NCBI RefSeq assembly: GCF_008831285.2 | Contig: NC_045141.1 | Location: forward strand, 18,844,848-18,908,847 | DNA length: 64,000 nucleotides | Direction of reading: 5' to 3' | DNA from: Nymphaea colorata | Lineage: Eukaryota > Streptophyta > Magnoliopsida > Nymphaeales > Nymphaeaceae | Notes under the pieces: generated by a model | The model's database searches: none | Seen by the model: the letters and a program-made list of their open reading frames with translations, nothing else | Told to the model about the DNA's origin: nothing | Shown here: positions 33,101 through 44,649 of the stretch, in pieces | Layout: every line of letters starts with the position of its first letter | Position numbering within the stretch: the first letter of the stretch is position 1 | Made by a program: the position numbers and the translations under genes

Positions 33101-36100
33101 TTAGATCAGTGGTCTTATCATATCCAAAAAACTATTATACTTGTGTCTGGTGGTTGGAGATAGAGATCAGCAGTCTTATCTGATCCAGTTATGGTAGTGT
33201 GTTTGGATCAATGGTCTTATCTAAGTCCGAAATAACTAGATTTGGATCTAATTTTGGGTCGAGATTAGTGGTCTTATCTGATCTAAAAAAAATTGACTCA
33301 GATATAGTTATGCATATATATAGTGGTCTTATCTAATCCAGCCATTGTTGAATTTGGATAGTGTTGTCAATCTAGATCAATGGTCTTACCTAATCCAAAA
33401 ATTGTTGGATTAATATATTGTAGTTAGTCTAGATCAATAGTCATATATGATCCGTAAATTGTTGAATTTGGATATGGTAGTGGATCTCAATGAGTGGTCT
33501 TTTTTTAGCATCAGTTGTCTTATCTAATGCAAAAATTGTTGGATTTAGATTTCGTTGCGATATAGATCAGGGGTCTTATCTGATCTAAAAACTATTGGAC
33601 TTCAATCTCGTTGTAGGCCAGCCAGTAGTCTTGTATAATCTAAAGATTCTAAGATTTAGATTTAGTTGTCGATCAGAATCAATTGTCTTATCTGACTTGA
33701 AAATTATTGGATTTAGATTTGGTTGTGGGTCTGGATCAATGGGCTTACATGATTCAAAAATTGTTCGATGTCGATCTATATGTGGGTTTAGATGAGTAGT
33801 CTTACCTGATCTACAAACTGTTGGATTTTGATGTAGTTGTGGGCCTAAATCAATGGTCATATCAAATCCAAATATTGTTGTAATTGGATTTGGTTGTCGG
33901 TCCAAATTAGTGGTCTTACATAAGATAGAAATTGTTGGATTTGGATATAATAGTGGGTGTCGATCAGTAGTCTTATCTGATCCAAAATATGTTCTTTGGA
34001 TATGGTAGTGTGTTTAGATCAGTGGTCTTATCTGACCCAAAAACTATTAGACTTGTGTCCGGTTGTAGATAGAGATCAGCAATCTTATCTGATCCAGTTA
34101 TGGTAGTGTGTTTAGATCAATGGTCTTATCTAAGTCTGAAATAGCTAGATTTAGATCTATTTTGGGTCGAGATGAGTGGTCTTATATGATCTAAAAAAAA
34201 TTGACTCAGATATGGTTGTGCATATATATTGTGGTCTTATCTAAGACAACCATTGTTCAATTTGGATCACGTTGTCAATATAGATCAATGGTCTTACCTA
34301 ATCAAAAAATTGTTGGATTAATATATTGTAGTGAGTCTAGATCAATGGTCATATATGGTCCATAAATTGTTGAATTTGGATATGATAGTAGATCTCAATG
34401 AGTGGTCTTTTCTGAGCATCAGTTGTCTTATCTGATGCAAAAATTCTTGGATTTTGATTTGGTTGTGATATACATCAGGAGTCTTATCTGATCCAAAAAT
34501 TATTGGACTTCAATCTCGTTCTCGGCCAGCCAGTAGTCTTGTATAATCTACATATTCTTAGATTTAGATTTAGTTGTCGGTCAGAATCAATTGTCTTATC
34601 TGACCTGAAAACTATTGGATTTAGATTCGGTATAGATCAATGGGCTTACCTGATTCAAAAATTGTTCGATATCGATCTATCTGTGGGTTTAGATCAGTAG
34701 TCTTACCTGATCCACAAATTGTTGGATTTTGATGTAGTTGTGGGCCTAAAGCAATTGTCATATCAAATCCAAATATTGTTGTATTTGGATTTGGTTGTTG
34801 GTCCAAATTAGTGGTCTTATATAAGATAGAAATTGTTGGATTTGGATATAGTAGTGGGTGTGGATCAGTAGTCTTACTTGATCCAAAATTTGTTGCATTT
34901 GGATATGGTAGTGCGTTTAGATCAGTGGTCATATACGAGTCTGAACTTACAGGATTTAGATCTAATTGTGAATCGAGATCAATGGTCTTATCTGATCCAA
35001 AACTATTAGATTTGTGTTTGATTGTAGATATAGATCAGTGGTCTTATCTAATCCAATTATTGTTGGATTTTGATCTAGTTGTGAGTTTGGGTAAATAGTC
35101 TTGTCTGGTCGATAAGTTGAGAGCTTAGGACATGGTAGTGAGCCTAAATTGGTAGTCTCATATGAACCGAAAATTGTTGAATCTAGATATGGTAGTAGGT
35201 CCCAATCATAAGTCTTATCTGGTCCAAAAATTGTCAGATTGGGATCTAGTAGTGAGTTTAGAATAGTAGTCTTATCAAACGCAAAAATTGTTGGATTTGG
35301 ATTTACTTATGGGTATATATCAGGAGTCTTATTTATTGGACTTCAAATTGGTTGTATCAACTGTGTTGTCTAATTTGAAAACTATTGAATTTAGATTCAG
35401 TTGTGGGTTTAGATCAATTGGCTTATCTGATTCAAAAATTGTTGAATATGGATATGGTAGTGGGTCCCGATCATGGGTCTTATCTAATTCAGAAATTGTT
35501 AGATTTGGATCTAGTCATAGGTTTAGAACAATGGTCTTATCTAACGCAAAACTTGTTGGATTTGGATTTGGTTGTAGGTGTACATTAGGAGTCTTATATA
35601 ATCTAGAAATTATTTGACTTTAAATTGGTTGTAGGCCAGCCAGCAGTCTTATATAATGTAAAGATTGATAGATTTAGACAGTCGTCTGTCGGAATCAATT
35701 GTCTTGTCTAATTTGAAAACTAGATTTAGATTCAGTTGTGGGTCTGGATCAATGAGCTTATCTGATTCAAAAACTATTGAATATGGATCTATTTGTAGGC
35801 ATAGACCAATGATCATATTTGATCCAAAAATTTGTTGGATTTGGATCTGGTTGTGGGCCTCAATCAGAGACGTTGTCAAATTTAGATATTGTTGGAGTTT
35901 GATATGTTAGTGAGTATAGATCAATAGTCTCATCTGATCCAAAGATTGTCGAATTTAGATATGGTAGTGTGTTTGGATCAGTGGTCTTATCTAAGTCTGA
36001 AATTGTTAGATTTGGATCTATTGTGGGTCAAGATCAGGGGTCTTATCTGATCAAGTTTTTGTTGGATATGGGTTTGGCTGTCAGTCTAGATCAATGGTCT

Positions 36101-36640
36101 TATCTGATCCAGTTTTTGTTGGATTTGGGTTTGGTTGTCAGTCAAGATCATTTGGTCTTATATGATCCAAATATTGATTGATTAAGATACGGTAGTGAGT
36201 CTAATCAACAGTCTTATCTAATCCAAAATTTGTTGAATCTAGATATGGTAGTGTGTCTTATCTCAGTCTGAATATTACTGGATTTGGATCTAACTATGGG
36301 TTCAGATCAATGGTCTTAATTTATACAAGATTGTTGGATTCATATATGGTCGTTGATATCTATTAGTGGTCTTAATGATCCAATTTTTGTTGGATTTGGA
36401 TCTTGTTGTCAGTCTAGATTAGTGGTCTTATCTAATCTAGAAATTGTTGGACTAGGATATAATAGTGAGCAGGGGCGAAGGGAGGGGGGGGGGCCTAGGC
36501 CATGGCCCCACCCTGGCCAATGAAAAAAAAAACTTTTACATTGAAAAAAAATATTATTTTTTAATCACTATATGTATTTTTTATATTTAAATTCAGTTTG
36601 GCCCATCAATAGCCTTATCTAATATTGAAATTGTTGAATC
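30110..36640. repeat. Satellite array: ~57-bp monomers in a ~907-bp higher-order repeat
   Basis: The monomer is about 57 bp, built on gatca(a/g)tggtcttatctgatc, then caaaaattgttggatttgg, then atatggtagtgggttta, with variants. About sixteen distinct monomers form a higher-order unit. The landmark ttcaatctc...taggccagccagtagtctt recurs at 30881, 31791, 32694, 33601 and 34509, spacings of 910, 903, 907 and 908 bp. The array enters in mid-unit at about 30110. After about 35.1 kb the order breaks down into irregular monomers. A MITE sits inside at about 36472-36604 and one monomer continues after it. Because 57 is a multiple of three, frames with repeating 19-residue peptides stay open on both strands; I treat these as by-products. 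Confidence 0.93.
36472..36604 (+). mobile_element. MITE of the ggggcgga family inserted in the satellite array
   Basis: An aggggcgaagggagg start, a run of about 10-12 G, gccatggccccaccctggcc, an A-rich stretch, tgtattttttatatttaaat and tcagtttggcc. A satellite monomer is interrupted before it and resumes after it (catcaatagccttatctaat). The element matches 8135-8320 in order. The poly-G run is unusual and could be mis-sequenced. Confidence 0.65.
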
Positions 36641-39250
36641 TAGTTGTAAAAAAACCAAATTCTCAAAGGTGGTGCTATATTTTAAAACAATTTTTTATCT
36701 AGTGAAAATTCTATCTACAGAACATCAGCTACAATTCCTCGACTACTTCAAAATTTGTCCTAAAAAGATACTAAGTTCTCTAAGAAAAATTGATATTAGC
36801 ATGCTAAAAATAATCAATTAAACAACCAAATTTGAAAATGAAACACAAATAGTATATTCTACTCTATTCCCACATGTCTAATCACTCCTTGCACTTTAAG
36901 CTCAATAATTCAACAATTCATGCCAGAAAAAGGCAATTTAAAACCACTAATCATATAAACACTAGGAAAATGAGGAAGACTAAGTTGAACCCTATGTTTA
37001 CTAACTACAAGATATAAAATCTCACACAAAGAAACAAATCAAAGGATTAAAGCAAGTAAAAATACTTACCTTTCCACCAGTTCCCTGCAAGACTAATGAG
37101 AAAGATACAAACTTCCTAAAAGAAAGTGATGAATACTAAATAATGTTGCAAATCTAATCTAAGAAACCCAACCAAAAATTGGTTTAAAAGTTCGAGATCA
37201 AGAAAAAAAAACATAATTTATGGAAGTGGTTTCATATTTTTAAACAATTTTTTAATCAATTGAAAATTCTGGCATAAAAAATGCTACTAGCATGTCAAAA
37301 ACAGAAATAAACACTTGATTAAACAAGCAAAACTCAAAAATCAAACACAAATAGCCTATTCGAACAGCCACAGCCACACCTACATTGGCACTTGTACCCA
37401 TACTGATGTGACACAGGTATCCAAGAAACATATTATATTACTCTTTTATATATTTTGCATCAATATTTTCTTTTGACTTACCTACATTGTTTGTTTTTTT
37501 GGCTGTAGTAGCAATTGGTTAGTTCTACTCCAAATGTCTTCTTTATTCAGTCTACCAATAAGGGACTGTTCTTCCCATATAGCATCTGTTCCGAGTCCAG
37601 TTTCTATGATCATGTAAGAAATATATTCAGGTTTTTATTCCCTATGGTGAATTTGACAGTGATAATTGAGACTTCAAATTGGTGATTGCAAGGCTATGAT
37701 TCCTTGCCATGTTTTTGCTCTTGTCAACAACAAGAGTACAATCCTAATTCTTTGCAAATTACAATACCATGGCTATATTTGGATTCTTAATAAAGATGGA
37801 CCCCACTTGAGGATAAACAAATCACAACTTTTATGCAAAGCAGCTATCTTTGAGGTACCCTTTTTCTAGTAAAACAAGAACTTTCCACTTAGTTATATCA
37901 GCCATCTAAACTTTCAGTGTTTTGACCTTCTTAGGAACTTGTAGAAACTAGAAGTAATCAAGATCATAAAGTTTCATGAAGATGGAAACAACAAGACTCT
38001 CACCATATGTTAGATGCATGTCTGTAGAAACTTCATAGTTTCCACATCCATGTTTTTTCCCTGATGAGATTTTGTCAATGAAACTTTTTTCTGACGCATA
38101 GGGACTTACCTTTTATGCATTTAGAATCTAGTTCTGTGATTGTAGAAAGGCCACTCTCCGGGTGAGATTTGCATCCAAGTGACATGTCCGATTGTATGGG
38201 TCCAGCAACATGCATGTGAGCTAGCAATTAACACATTTAAGCAACAAAATCAGCCTTACTCATTCTCAAATATTTTGTACATTTCATAAATAGTGCACAT
38301 GTAGAGCTTCCATCTTATCTACCATAACATTCATTACACATGTGACAGTTCAAACATATAATATCTTCAACTAGGGCCATAACGTTAACTATGCATGCAA
38401 ACGAGTTACAAATATACCATCTTTTGAGCTAGTTATATGTGCATTTCTTAGGAACACAAGCACATTCATGGACAATATCTTCAATAACATAAAAACAACT
38501 ATAAAGTCTTCCAATAAATTTCACCTTCATTTGCCTTTGAAAAAAAAAACACTCTAGAATGAAATCACCTCTGGGACATGAAGGCAGATAAGTTCATAGA
38601 TCTATCTCACTTGGTTACGATGGAAGCCAAAAAAGATTCACCGAGCATAAAAGCAAAGCAAAAGTCCAATATTCACATAACATGTGGTACATAAATAATG
38701 TGCTCATGCAACTAATTTCATCATGTGTCATATAGGCTATAGGTCAATAATCTCGCATCTTGAAACATTGCACCAAATTACCAGAAAATCCTATAGATAT
38801 AGCCTGCTAAGATTACATCTGATTGAATACACTAATCATTTATAAGAACATAGCTTTTGATTTTTCAACCAAGATGAAGAGAACAAGGTTCCCAATTCAG
38901 TACTTATGCAGATGGCAGACTGTTGTAAGTTTCATTTGGAAAAATTAGAAATATTACACCACCTCCTTTCATCAATTCCTACAGGACCAGCCCAGTCAAA
39001 GCACCACATCATATGCCACCAAATGGTGCTTTATCTCAGCCTTTTTGGGGTCTTAGGAAGATGGCCATCAAGGTATTCCTTATCAACTATTTCTTGCATA
39101 AGCTGTAGTCCTCGTGAGGTGGAAAATGATAAACAAATCTAAGTTACAGCAAATTATCAGTGTCGAAAACTGGCAATAATATCGAGACGAGTACATAAAA
39201 AAACATCAAAAGACAAGCAAGGAGAAATTTCAGTTCAGTGTAGCGTAGTG
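36641..39250. other. AT-rich intergenic DNA, no gene called
   Basis: Two loosely similar blocks (about 36650-36840 and 37190-37350) share ttttaaacaattttttatc/aatc, gaaaattct, atgctagcat-type words and aaatagcctattc/aaatagtatattc, indicating an old duplication. A plus-strand exon-like frame near 38948-39078 contains NITPPPFINSYRTSPVKAP and ends before a gt, but has no partner or known family. Confidence 0.3.
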
Positions 39251-39254
39251 TTTA

Positions 39255-39905
39255 AAGCAATGTTATAAAAGGCATAGCGTATCGCGTATCGGTCAGGCCG
39301 ACCTATACGCCGTATTGTAAAATTAATTTTTTAATTTCAAAAAATATTTAAAAATCAGAAAAAAATAGACAAAAATCTGAAAAAAATGAACAAAAAATCA
39401 GAAATGAAGAAAAATAAAAAATGTATTCAAATATAAAAAAAGATCATTTATGTGGAACATTCATGTGTATACTATCAACAACACATTCAAAAATAAGAAA
39501 TCAAATATTCAAATTAACATAATAAGCATCCATCACAATTTTAAACTTGAAAATTTTATAAAATTTTAGGACTGAGTCTTAAGACTTGGAGTTTTGGGAC
39601 TTAGATTACATCACAATTTTATAAGTTCAAACATACAGTTATCATCTTTCATGATTCAACGATGATATCTTCCAAATTGATGAATCCTCGGTTAATTTTT
39701 ATGAAAATAAGCCAAATCTCTCTCTCCTATGTCTATTGGAGCCTTTAAATACAAAAAGAGAGAGGGAGGAGTGTTTAAACTTTTAAAAAATAAGAAATTT
39801 TATGTTTTCTCCCGTATCGTACGATACGGAGGTGTATCGCCCGTATCGTACGATACGGGCGATACGCACGCGTATCGTGTATCGAACACGTATCCTATAG
39901 GTTTC
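39255..39905. mobile_element. DNA-transposon-like element with CGTATCG-rich palindromic ends
   Basis: The left end has aatgttataaaaggcatagc, then gtatcgcgtatcgg; the right end has a cluster of cgtatcgtacgatacg palindromes (about 39813-39900). The stretch between is AT-rich, with direct repeats of aatcagaaaaaaat-type words and no transposase. The left start resembles the hAT-type terminus at 12172. I call it a non-autonomous hAT-like element. Boundaries are approximate. Confidence 0.5.
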
Positions 39906-40658
39906 GTCGACCAACAGAAGTGTGTTATATCCATCATTTGCAGTCATTAAGAAGTAGACTCCGACAAAAGTCAAATTGACAATAAGCAGCCTGCCAGTCC
40001 GACCAACTATACTGCACCACCCAGATATGATCAATAAGTAGATTTATATATTTTTATATTAGTTTTTATACGAACCATCCATCTAAATTAAATCAAACAC
40101 TTATATTGATTATGATGGATCCAAGGTATGACGTACTTGTGTTTATACGTGAATTGTAGAATAATATTGTTGATTGTGGAGGCAAATGTATAAAAATGAA
40201 AGGATAAAAAAAGAGGGTCTTAAAAGAAGGGTATATTTATTTTATGGAAGGTATTTTTTGTTATTTTTTATTGAAAATAAATTGCAATTCGAGAGATTAT
40301 CTTAAAATTGAGTGCCTGTTTCTTGACTTTTAAAAATTAGACTTGCCCAAATATTAGACGGTTTTTTATATATTTTCATAAATTTGCTATGACAATCTAT
40401 TAAAATTACTTATACATGTTGAAATCCATTTGATACACCGGATCGTTTAGAAGAACGATATGGCTCCAGTATCAATACCCACAATATTGACCCAGAGACG
40501 GCAATCGCACCGACCAAGAACCGAACCTCGATATCGAATATTTGGATCAGATCAAGAAAGCAAGTTTGAACACCCAGTATTGGAACTTACGTACTGACCC
40601 GACCCGTTTAACTGGACGAATCAGATTTGATGGCGGTATTGCTCTCCTAGTCATCCTC
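39906..40658. other. Promoter-side intergenic DNA of the C2 gene
   Basis: No gene. AT-rich until about 40440, then balanced composition toward the C2 gene promoter. No specific regulatory motif beyond the TATA box could be supported. Confidence 0.3.
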
Positions 40659-40666
40659 TATAAATA
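40659..40666 (+). promoter_or_regulatory. TATA box of the C2 gene
   Basis: TATAAATA lies 104 bp upstream of the start codon, predicting transcription start near 40690 and a leader of about 70 nt. Confidence 0.75.
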
Positions 40667-40762
40667 CTCGGGAACGCCCGGATCCGTCGAGTTCTTGTGT
40701 TAGTTCCCACCGAGTCTTCGTCCTCCTTGACTTCTCGCCTGTCGGATTCTTCCCGATCCAAA

Positions 40763-41334
40763 ATGCCGATCGGCAAGCTCGAAGTCCTCCTCGTGGGAGC
40801 CAAGGGGTTGGAGAACACGGATTTCCTCTGTAAGGAAAAAATTTCTGTCGTCATTCTTCCTCTCTTGTTTTTTTTTCCTGATGGATCAAGATCCCGGCCC
40901 TCTGCTTGCAGATTGATTGTTCTCTGTTTTCCTTTCGATCTTTAGGCTTTAGCTTGTTGCTTTGACGTATTTTAAATGTTAACCTTGGTCTGCCTCTGTA
41001 GTTCTAAATCGGTTTCTGTAGTTCTAAACCTTGGTTTGCCTTTTTTCTGAAGAAAATGAGTTTTGACGGGCCTTTACGTGTTATGTGCATACGTGAGATC
41101 GATTGTCCTGCCTTTTTGTTATTGAATTTTTCTAATACCTGTAGATACCATCACAACTTTGTTCTGATTTCGTGTAGATTGTGGCAATGCGTGCCATTTA
41201 CTCGCTGATATTATTCTTTCTCCTGTTGTTTAACTGTTTTCTTTTTCCAAGATGGTTTTATTTGAGCGGTGTGGGAATTGGGATCTACCTATTCCTATAT
41301 GTGTAATGTGTGTGTGTGTGTGTTTATGCTCACG

Positions 41335-41368
<34 letters not shown>

Positions 41369-43321
41369 GCTCCAGTGACACCAGATTAATTGTTGAAATT
41401 GTACAGGTAACATGGATCCCTATGTGGTCATTACATGCCGTACACAGGAACAGAAAAGTAGTGTTGCGTCAGGTATATGTACAACTTTTCCACTCTTTCT
41501 GTTGGTTAAGCTACAATTTTCTCCTATTTATTGAGTAATGTTGTAATTCAAGGGTGTCAGCTTCTGAAAAGATAGGTGTAATCTCCTTGCAGTTATTGTT
41601 TCCTGCCGTAGGTCCAGGTTTATTATGATATTCATGTTAATTGTTTTTAACCAAGTTCATGTACATATTATAAATCCTTGAATAGAGTTGCACTAGGCTC
41701 ATGTTTCATGTGCATGTCTGTTGCTACATTGCAGGAAAAGGAACTGAACCAGAATGGAATGAGACATTTTTGTTCAACCTTTCTGAAGGAGTCTCTGAAA
41801 TTTCCCTTAAGATAATGGATAGTGACAATCTCTCTGATGATGACTTTGTTGGACAAGCCAGGTAAGGAATTATCATCATTCGTTGTCTTCAGTGGGTCAC
41901 CAATTCTTGAAGGCCAGTGACTTGTTGATTCTGAATCCCAGATGACCAAGGAAGAATTGTAGACTATTTCTATTATAGGGACTTGCATTTCTTCAGGCTT
42001 GCACGAAACTAGTGAATCGAAATTACCATTTTTTCCCCCCTAAATCTAGTGAACAAAATTCTCATTCTTTTAAATCTTTAAACAGAAAATACTGGTTGTC
42101 AATTGCTAAAAGGGCTCTAACTGAATATCTACTATCCAAATTAATCAGCGACCTTTTTATCCTTGTTAACTAGTTCAAAAGATCTTTCACAACTTCTGCC
42201 GCGCCACCGCCGTTATTTCTTTAAGTAGGGGATCACCTGTCTCTTGTTAATGTAAAGATAAGTGCACATGCAGTAGCAAGTCGAAGTAAATTGTGAATTG
42301 AATACTTCATAATCAAACTTGTGCTGGATTTTGTTTGTTGCAGCATCCCTTTGGAACCTTTATTCACTGAGGGAAGCCTTCCTCCGGCAGTTTATAATGT
42401 GGTCAAGGAACAAAGATACTGTGGAGAAATCAAAGTAGGACTGAACTTCATTCCAGAGGTAACTTTTCTACAGTTTTCTGTTAGGCTGGAGATCAATGAT
42501 CATGAATGTCTACTGAGAAATTTATCTCCTGCGCGAATGTTGAGGCTTTCAAATTAGGCAAATTTGCGGAAGCCACCTCTTGCCTCAAACTTGACTTACA
42601 GGCCGTGTGTTTGGTATGAGGAGGGAAAGGTACCTTTGTTAGATAATGTAATTGTGGTATCCCCCTCAGAAATCAAAATTCGTTTAATAGGAGTGCCTGA
42701 GATGGGTGGAATTGGGACGTTCAGTTCCCACACGTGTTTTGTCTTGGTGGACAAAACAGCGAAACTGCCTATTGTTTGATGAAATTAAGAACGAACAGGG
42801 TGTCCTGCGCCTTAGGTCCAAGTTATGATACGCGTTATTTCATGTCCCAAGAGCCAGTTTGTTAGGACCAATAGGGATTAGGATATAATTTCCATTCATA
42901 TTGTTGTTAGAAAAGCTCATTTATGCTTGCATATATAAGGACTATATGTAATTGAATTAAAATATGTAGTATATGGTATTGCGTTTGGTTCCCCTCGCTC
43001 AAGAAACCGACAATGCAGATGCGGCAGCCCAAATACCGCATCTTCGTGATATAGCTTTGCAGTAATGAGGGAAGGTTGACGCGACATGGATTATATAATC
43101 TTTGTCTGTAGCAAAGTAAACCTAAGAAATGCAAGCCCAAAAGGGTGCATCCGTCGAAACTTTTTGGTACTTAGTAACAAAATCAACTTAAAATATTAAA
43201 CCTGATTGTTTTCTGTCTCTGTCTTTGTCTCTCTCTCAACTTCTTGATGGTGCAGGAACCAAGATATACTGAAAGGTGTTTCGAGCAAGAGGACTTCGGC
43301 GGCTGGAAGGAATCATCATAA
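40763..43321 (+). CDS. Small single-C2-domain protein, elicitor-responsive protein 3-like
   Basis: Five exons: 40763-40829, 41407-41472, 41735-41861, 42344-42458 and 43256-43321. All introns are GT-AG and all junctions keep frame; the product is 146 aa. It starts MPIGKLEVLLVGAKGLENTD and is essentially one C2 domain. Calcium-binding Asp positions are complete: Asp20 and Asp26 in loop 1 (D-x5-D before PYV), and Asp73, Asp75 and Asp81 in loop 3 (MDSDNLSDDDFVG), so calcium-dependent phospholipid binding is expected. The family (rice ERG3 type) is linked to elicitor and membrane responses. There is no signal peptide or membrane segment. The C-terminus is acidic and aromatic (CFEQEDFGGWKESS). The last codons and stop lie inside the first copy of a tandem repeat that forms the following region. 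An in-frame run upstream begins with GTG and is not the start. Confidence 0.92.
41307..41365 (+). repeat. (TG)n and (AG)n microsatellites in C2 gene intron 1
   Basis: A TG tract at about 41307-41323 is followed after a short spacer by 29 bases of AG alternation at 41337-41365. Both lie in the first intron of the C2 gene. Confidence 0.9.
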
Positions 43322-43384
43322 AAGAACTGTACTACGCCAATTTTGGGTTTCTGAACGTTTGGAATGAACATTGTGTTGAATTAA

Positions 43385-43418
<34 letters not shown>

Positions 43419-43745
43419 ACATATGATCGATCTGATGGATATCGGGAAAGAGAGCTGAAGGAATCCTCATAAAAGAACTGTAGCATGCTAACTGTGGATT
43501 TTTGAACATTTGGAATGAACATTGTGTTGAATTTATCTCTCTCTCATCTGTTTTGTGCAAGTATAGATCGATCTGATGAGTATCGGAAAGATAGTTGAAG
43601 GAATCCTCGTAAAAGAACTGTAATATGCTAATCGTGGTTTCTGAGGAGTTGGAATAAAAGCCCAGGTTCTCTCTCTGTCTCCCAACATACGTATTCTTTT
43701 CCTCCAAGTATAGATCAATCTGATAGATACCGGGAAACAACGAAG
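43306..43745 (+). repeat. Three tandem copies of a 140-151-bp unit overlapping the C2 gene stop codon
   Basis: Units start at 43306, 43457 and 43597 with gaaggaatc(a/c)tc(a/g)taaaagaactgta, then atgct/cgccaat, (t/g)ttggaatgaacattgtgttg, a CT-rich tract (pure TC at 43389-43411), gatc(g/a)atctgat and ta(t/c)cgg(g)aaag. The first unit contains the end of the C2 coding sequence, so the unit seems to have arisen from the gene's last exon and 3' UTR. Copies 2 and 3 are non-coding. Confidence 0.85.
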
Positions 43746-44640
43746 TATGATCAATGATACTACATTCAAATGCCAACTTCAAACACAAGATACAGGTGAA
43801 AAATGCTTTATCATATGTATGCTTAGAAATCCTTTATTTTTTCTCTTTAGAAATTTCCAAAGAAATGTAAATGGTTTTGATATTGTTAAAACAGTTTAAC
43901 TTCTTTTACTATCAGAGACACACACTTTAACCTGTCACTAACCGAAGTTGCAAAGTTGCCAACTTTAAATGATTCCGATACGGATCAGCCGAGCTCATTA
44001 TGCACGTGTTTGAATGTGTGGACGAAGCGTCTCTTTGCAATACTTCGAGGCACTGGGATATCCGACGAAGAAGCCGGTGTCTTGCGGAGGGAACGTTGGA
44101 GATGGGTATCTGCCTGTCTGGCGACAACTTGTATGGGGTACCATAACAAAAACTCCGTCCCCAATTCGGAAAAGGTACGACTAAGATTGCCAAAATGGTT
44201 CGGCATAACCAAATTGAACCCTTTTCTTTTTGCAACTCAAACCATCCAGTTTAGTCTTTTCTCTGTGTATTTCTGTTTTTGTTTCCTCAAGGGCGGCTAA
44301 AAGCAAAGGGGGAACATGAACGTCTATGGGCTTTTCTTGCTTGAAAATCCTAGGTTAAATTCCGTTTCTCCCTATGTTATTTATGACGTTATAAAAGCAG
44401 AATTTGTGACTGTTATTGCTGATATTTCGTGGTAGCAGTAAAGTAAATTGCAATTAATTTTTTCCATCAGCTATCTCAAGTGTTGTTGCCAATATTGGAG
44501 AGTTTCACATAGCGCCCTAGTAGGCGTACCAACCTATTAAATAAATTTATACCTCATAGCATTATAGCAGTTGATTATTTATGTTGGTCTTCTGCTGTGG
44601 TTGAGACTTTAGAAGTATCTTCTCATAATTTTTATTTCGA
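43746..44640. other. Intergenic DNA with an unassigned open frame
   Basis: Between 43927 and 44300 both strands have open frames (114 codons plus, 102 codons minus) with balanced base composition, but neither shows a known domain. The plus frame contains GISDEEAGVLRRERWRWVSA. It could be an exon or a captured gene fragment. Not assigned. Confidence 0.25.
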
Positions 44641-44649
44641 ACGGTGGCG

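Noticed and set aside
30856-35910. Many 65-109-codon frames on both strands at 30-36 kb
   Set aside because: By-products of a 57-bp satellite; they shift and break between units, and both strands are open.
39783-40034. Arg/Tyr-rich frames across the CGTATCG cluster
   Set aside because: Translation of palindromic transposon ends, open on both strands.
43276-43788. Frames of 60-123 codons in the region after the C2 gene
   Set aside because: They translate the three tandem units and TC tracts; the real C2 stop codon is at 43319-43321.
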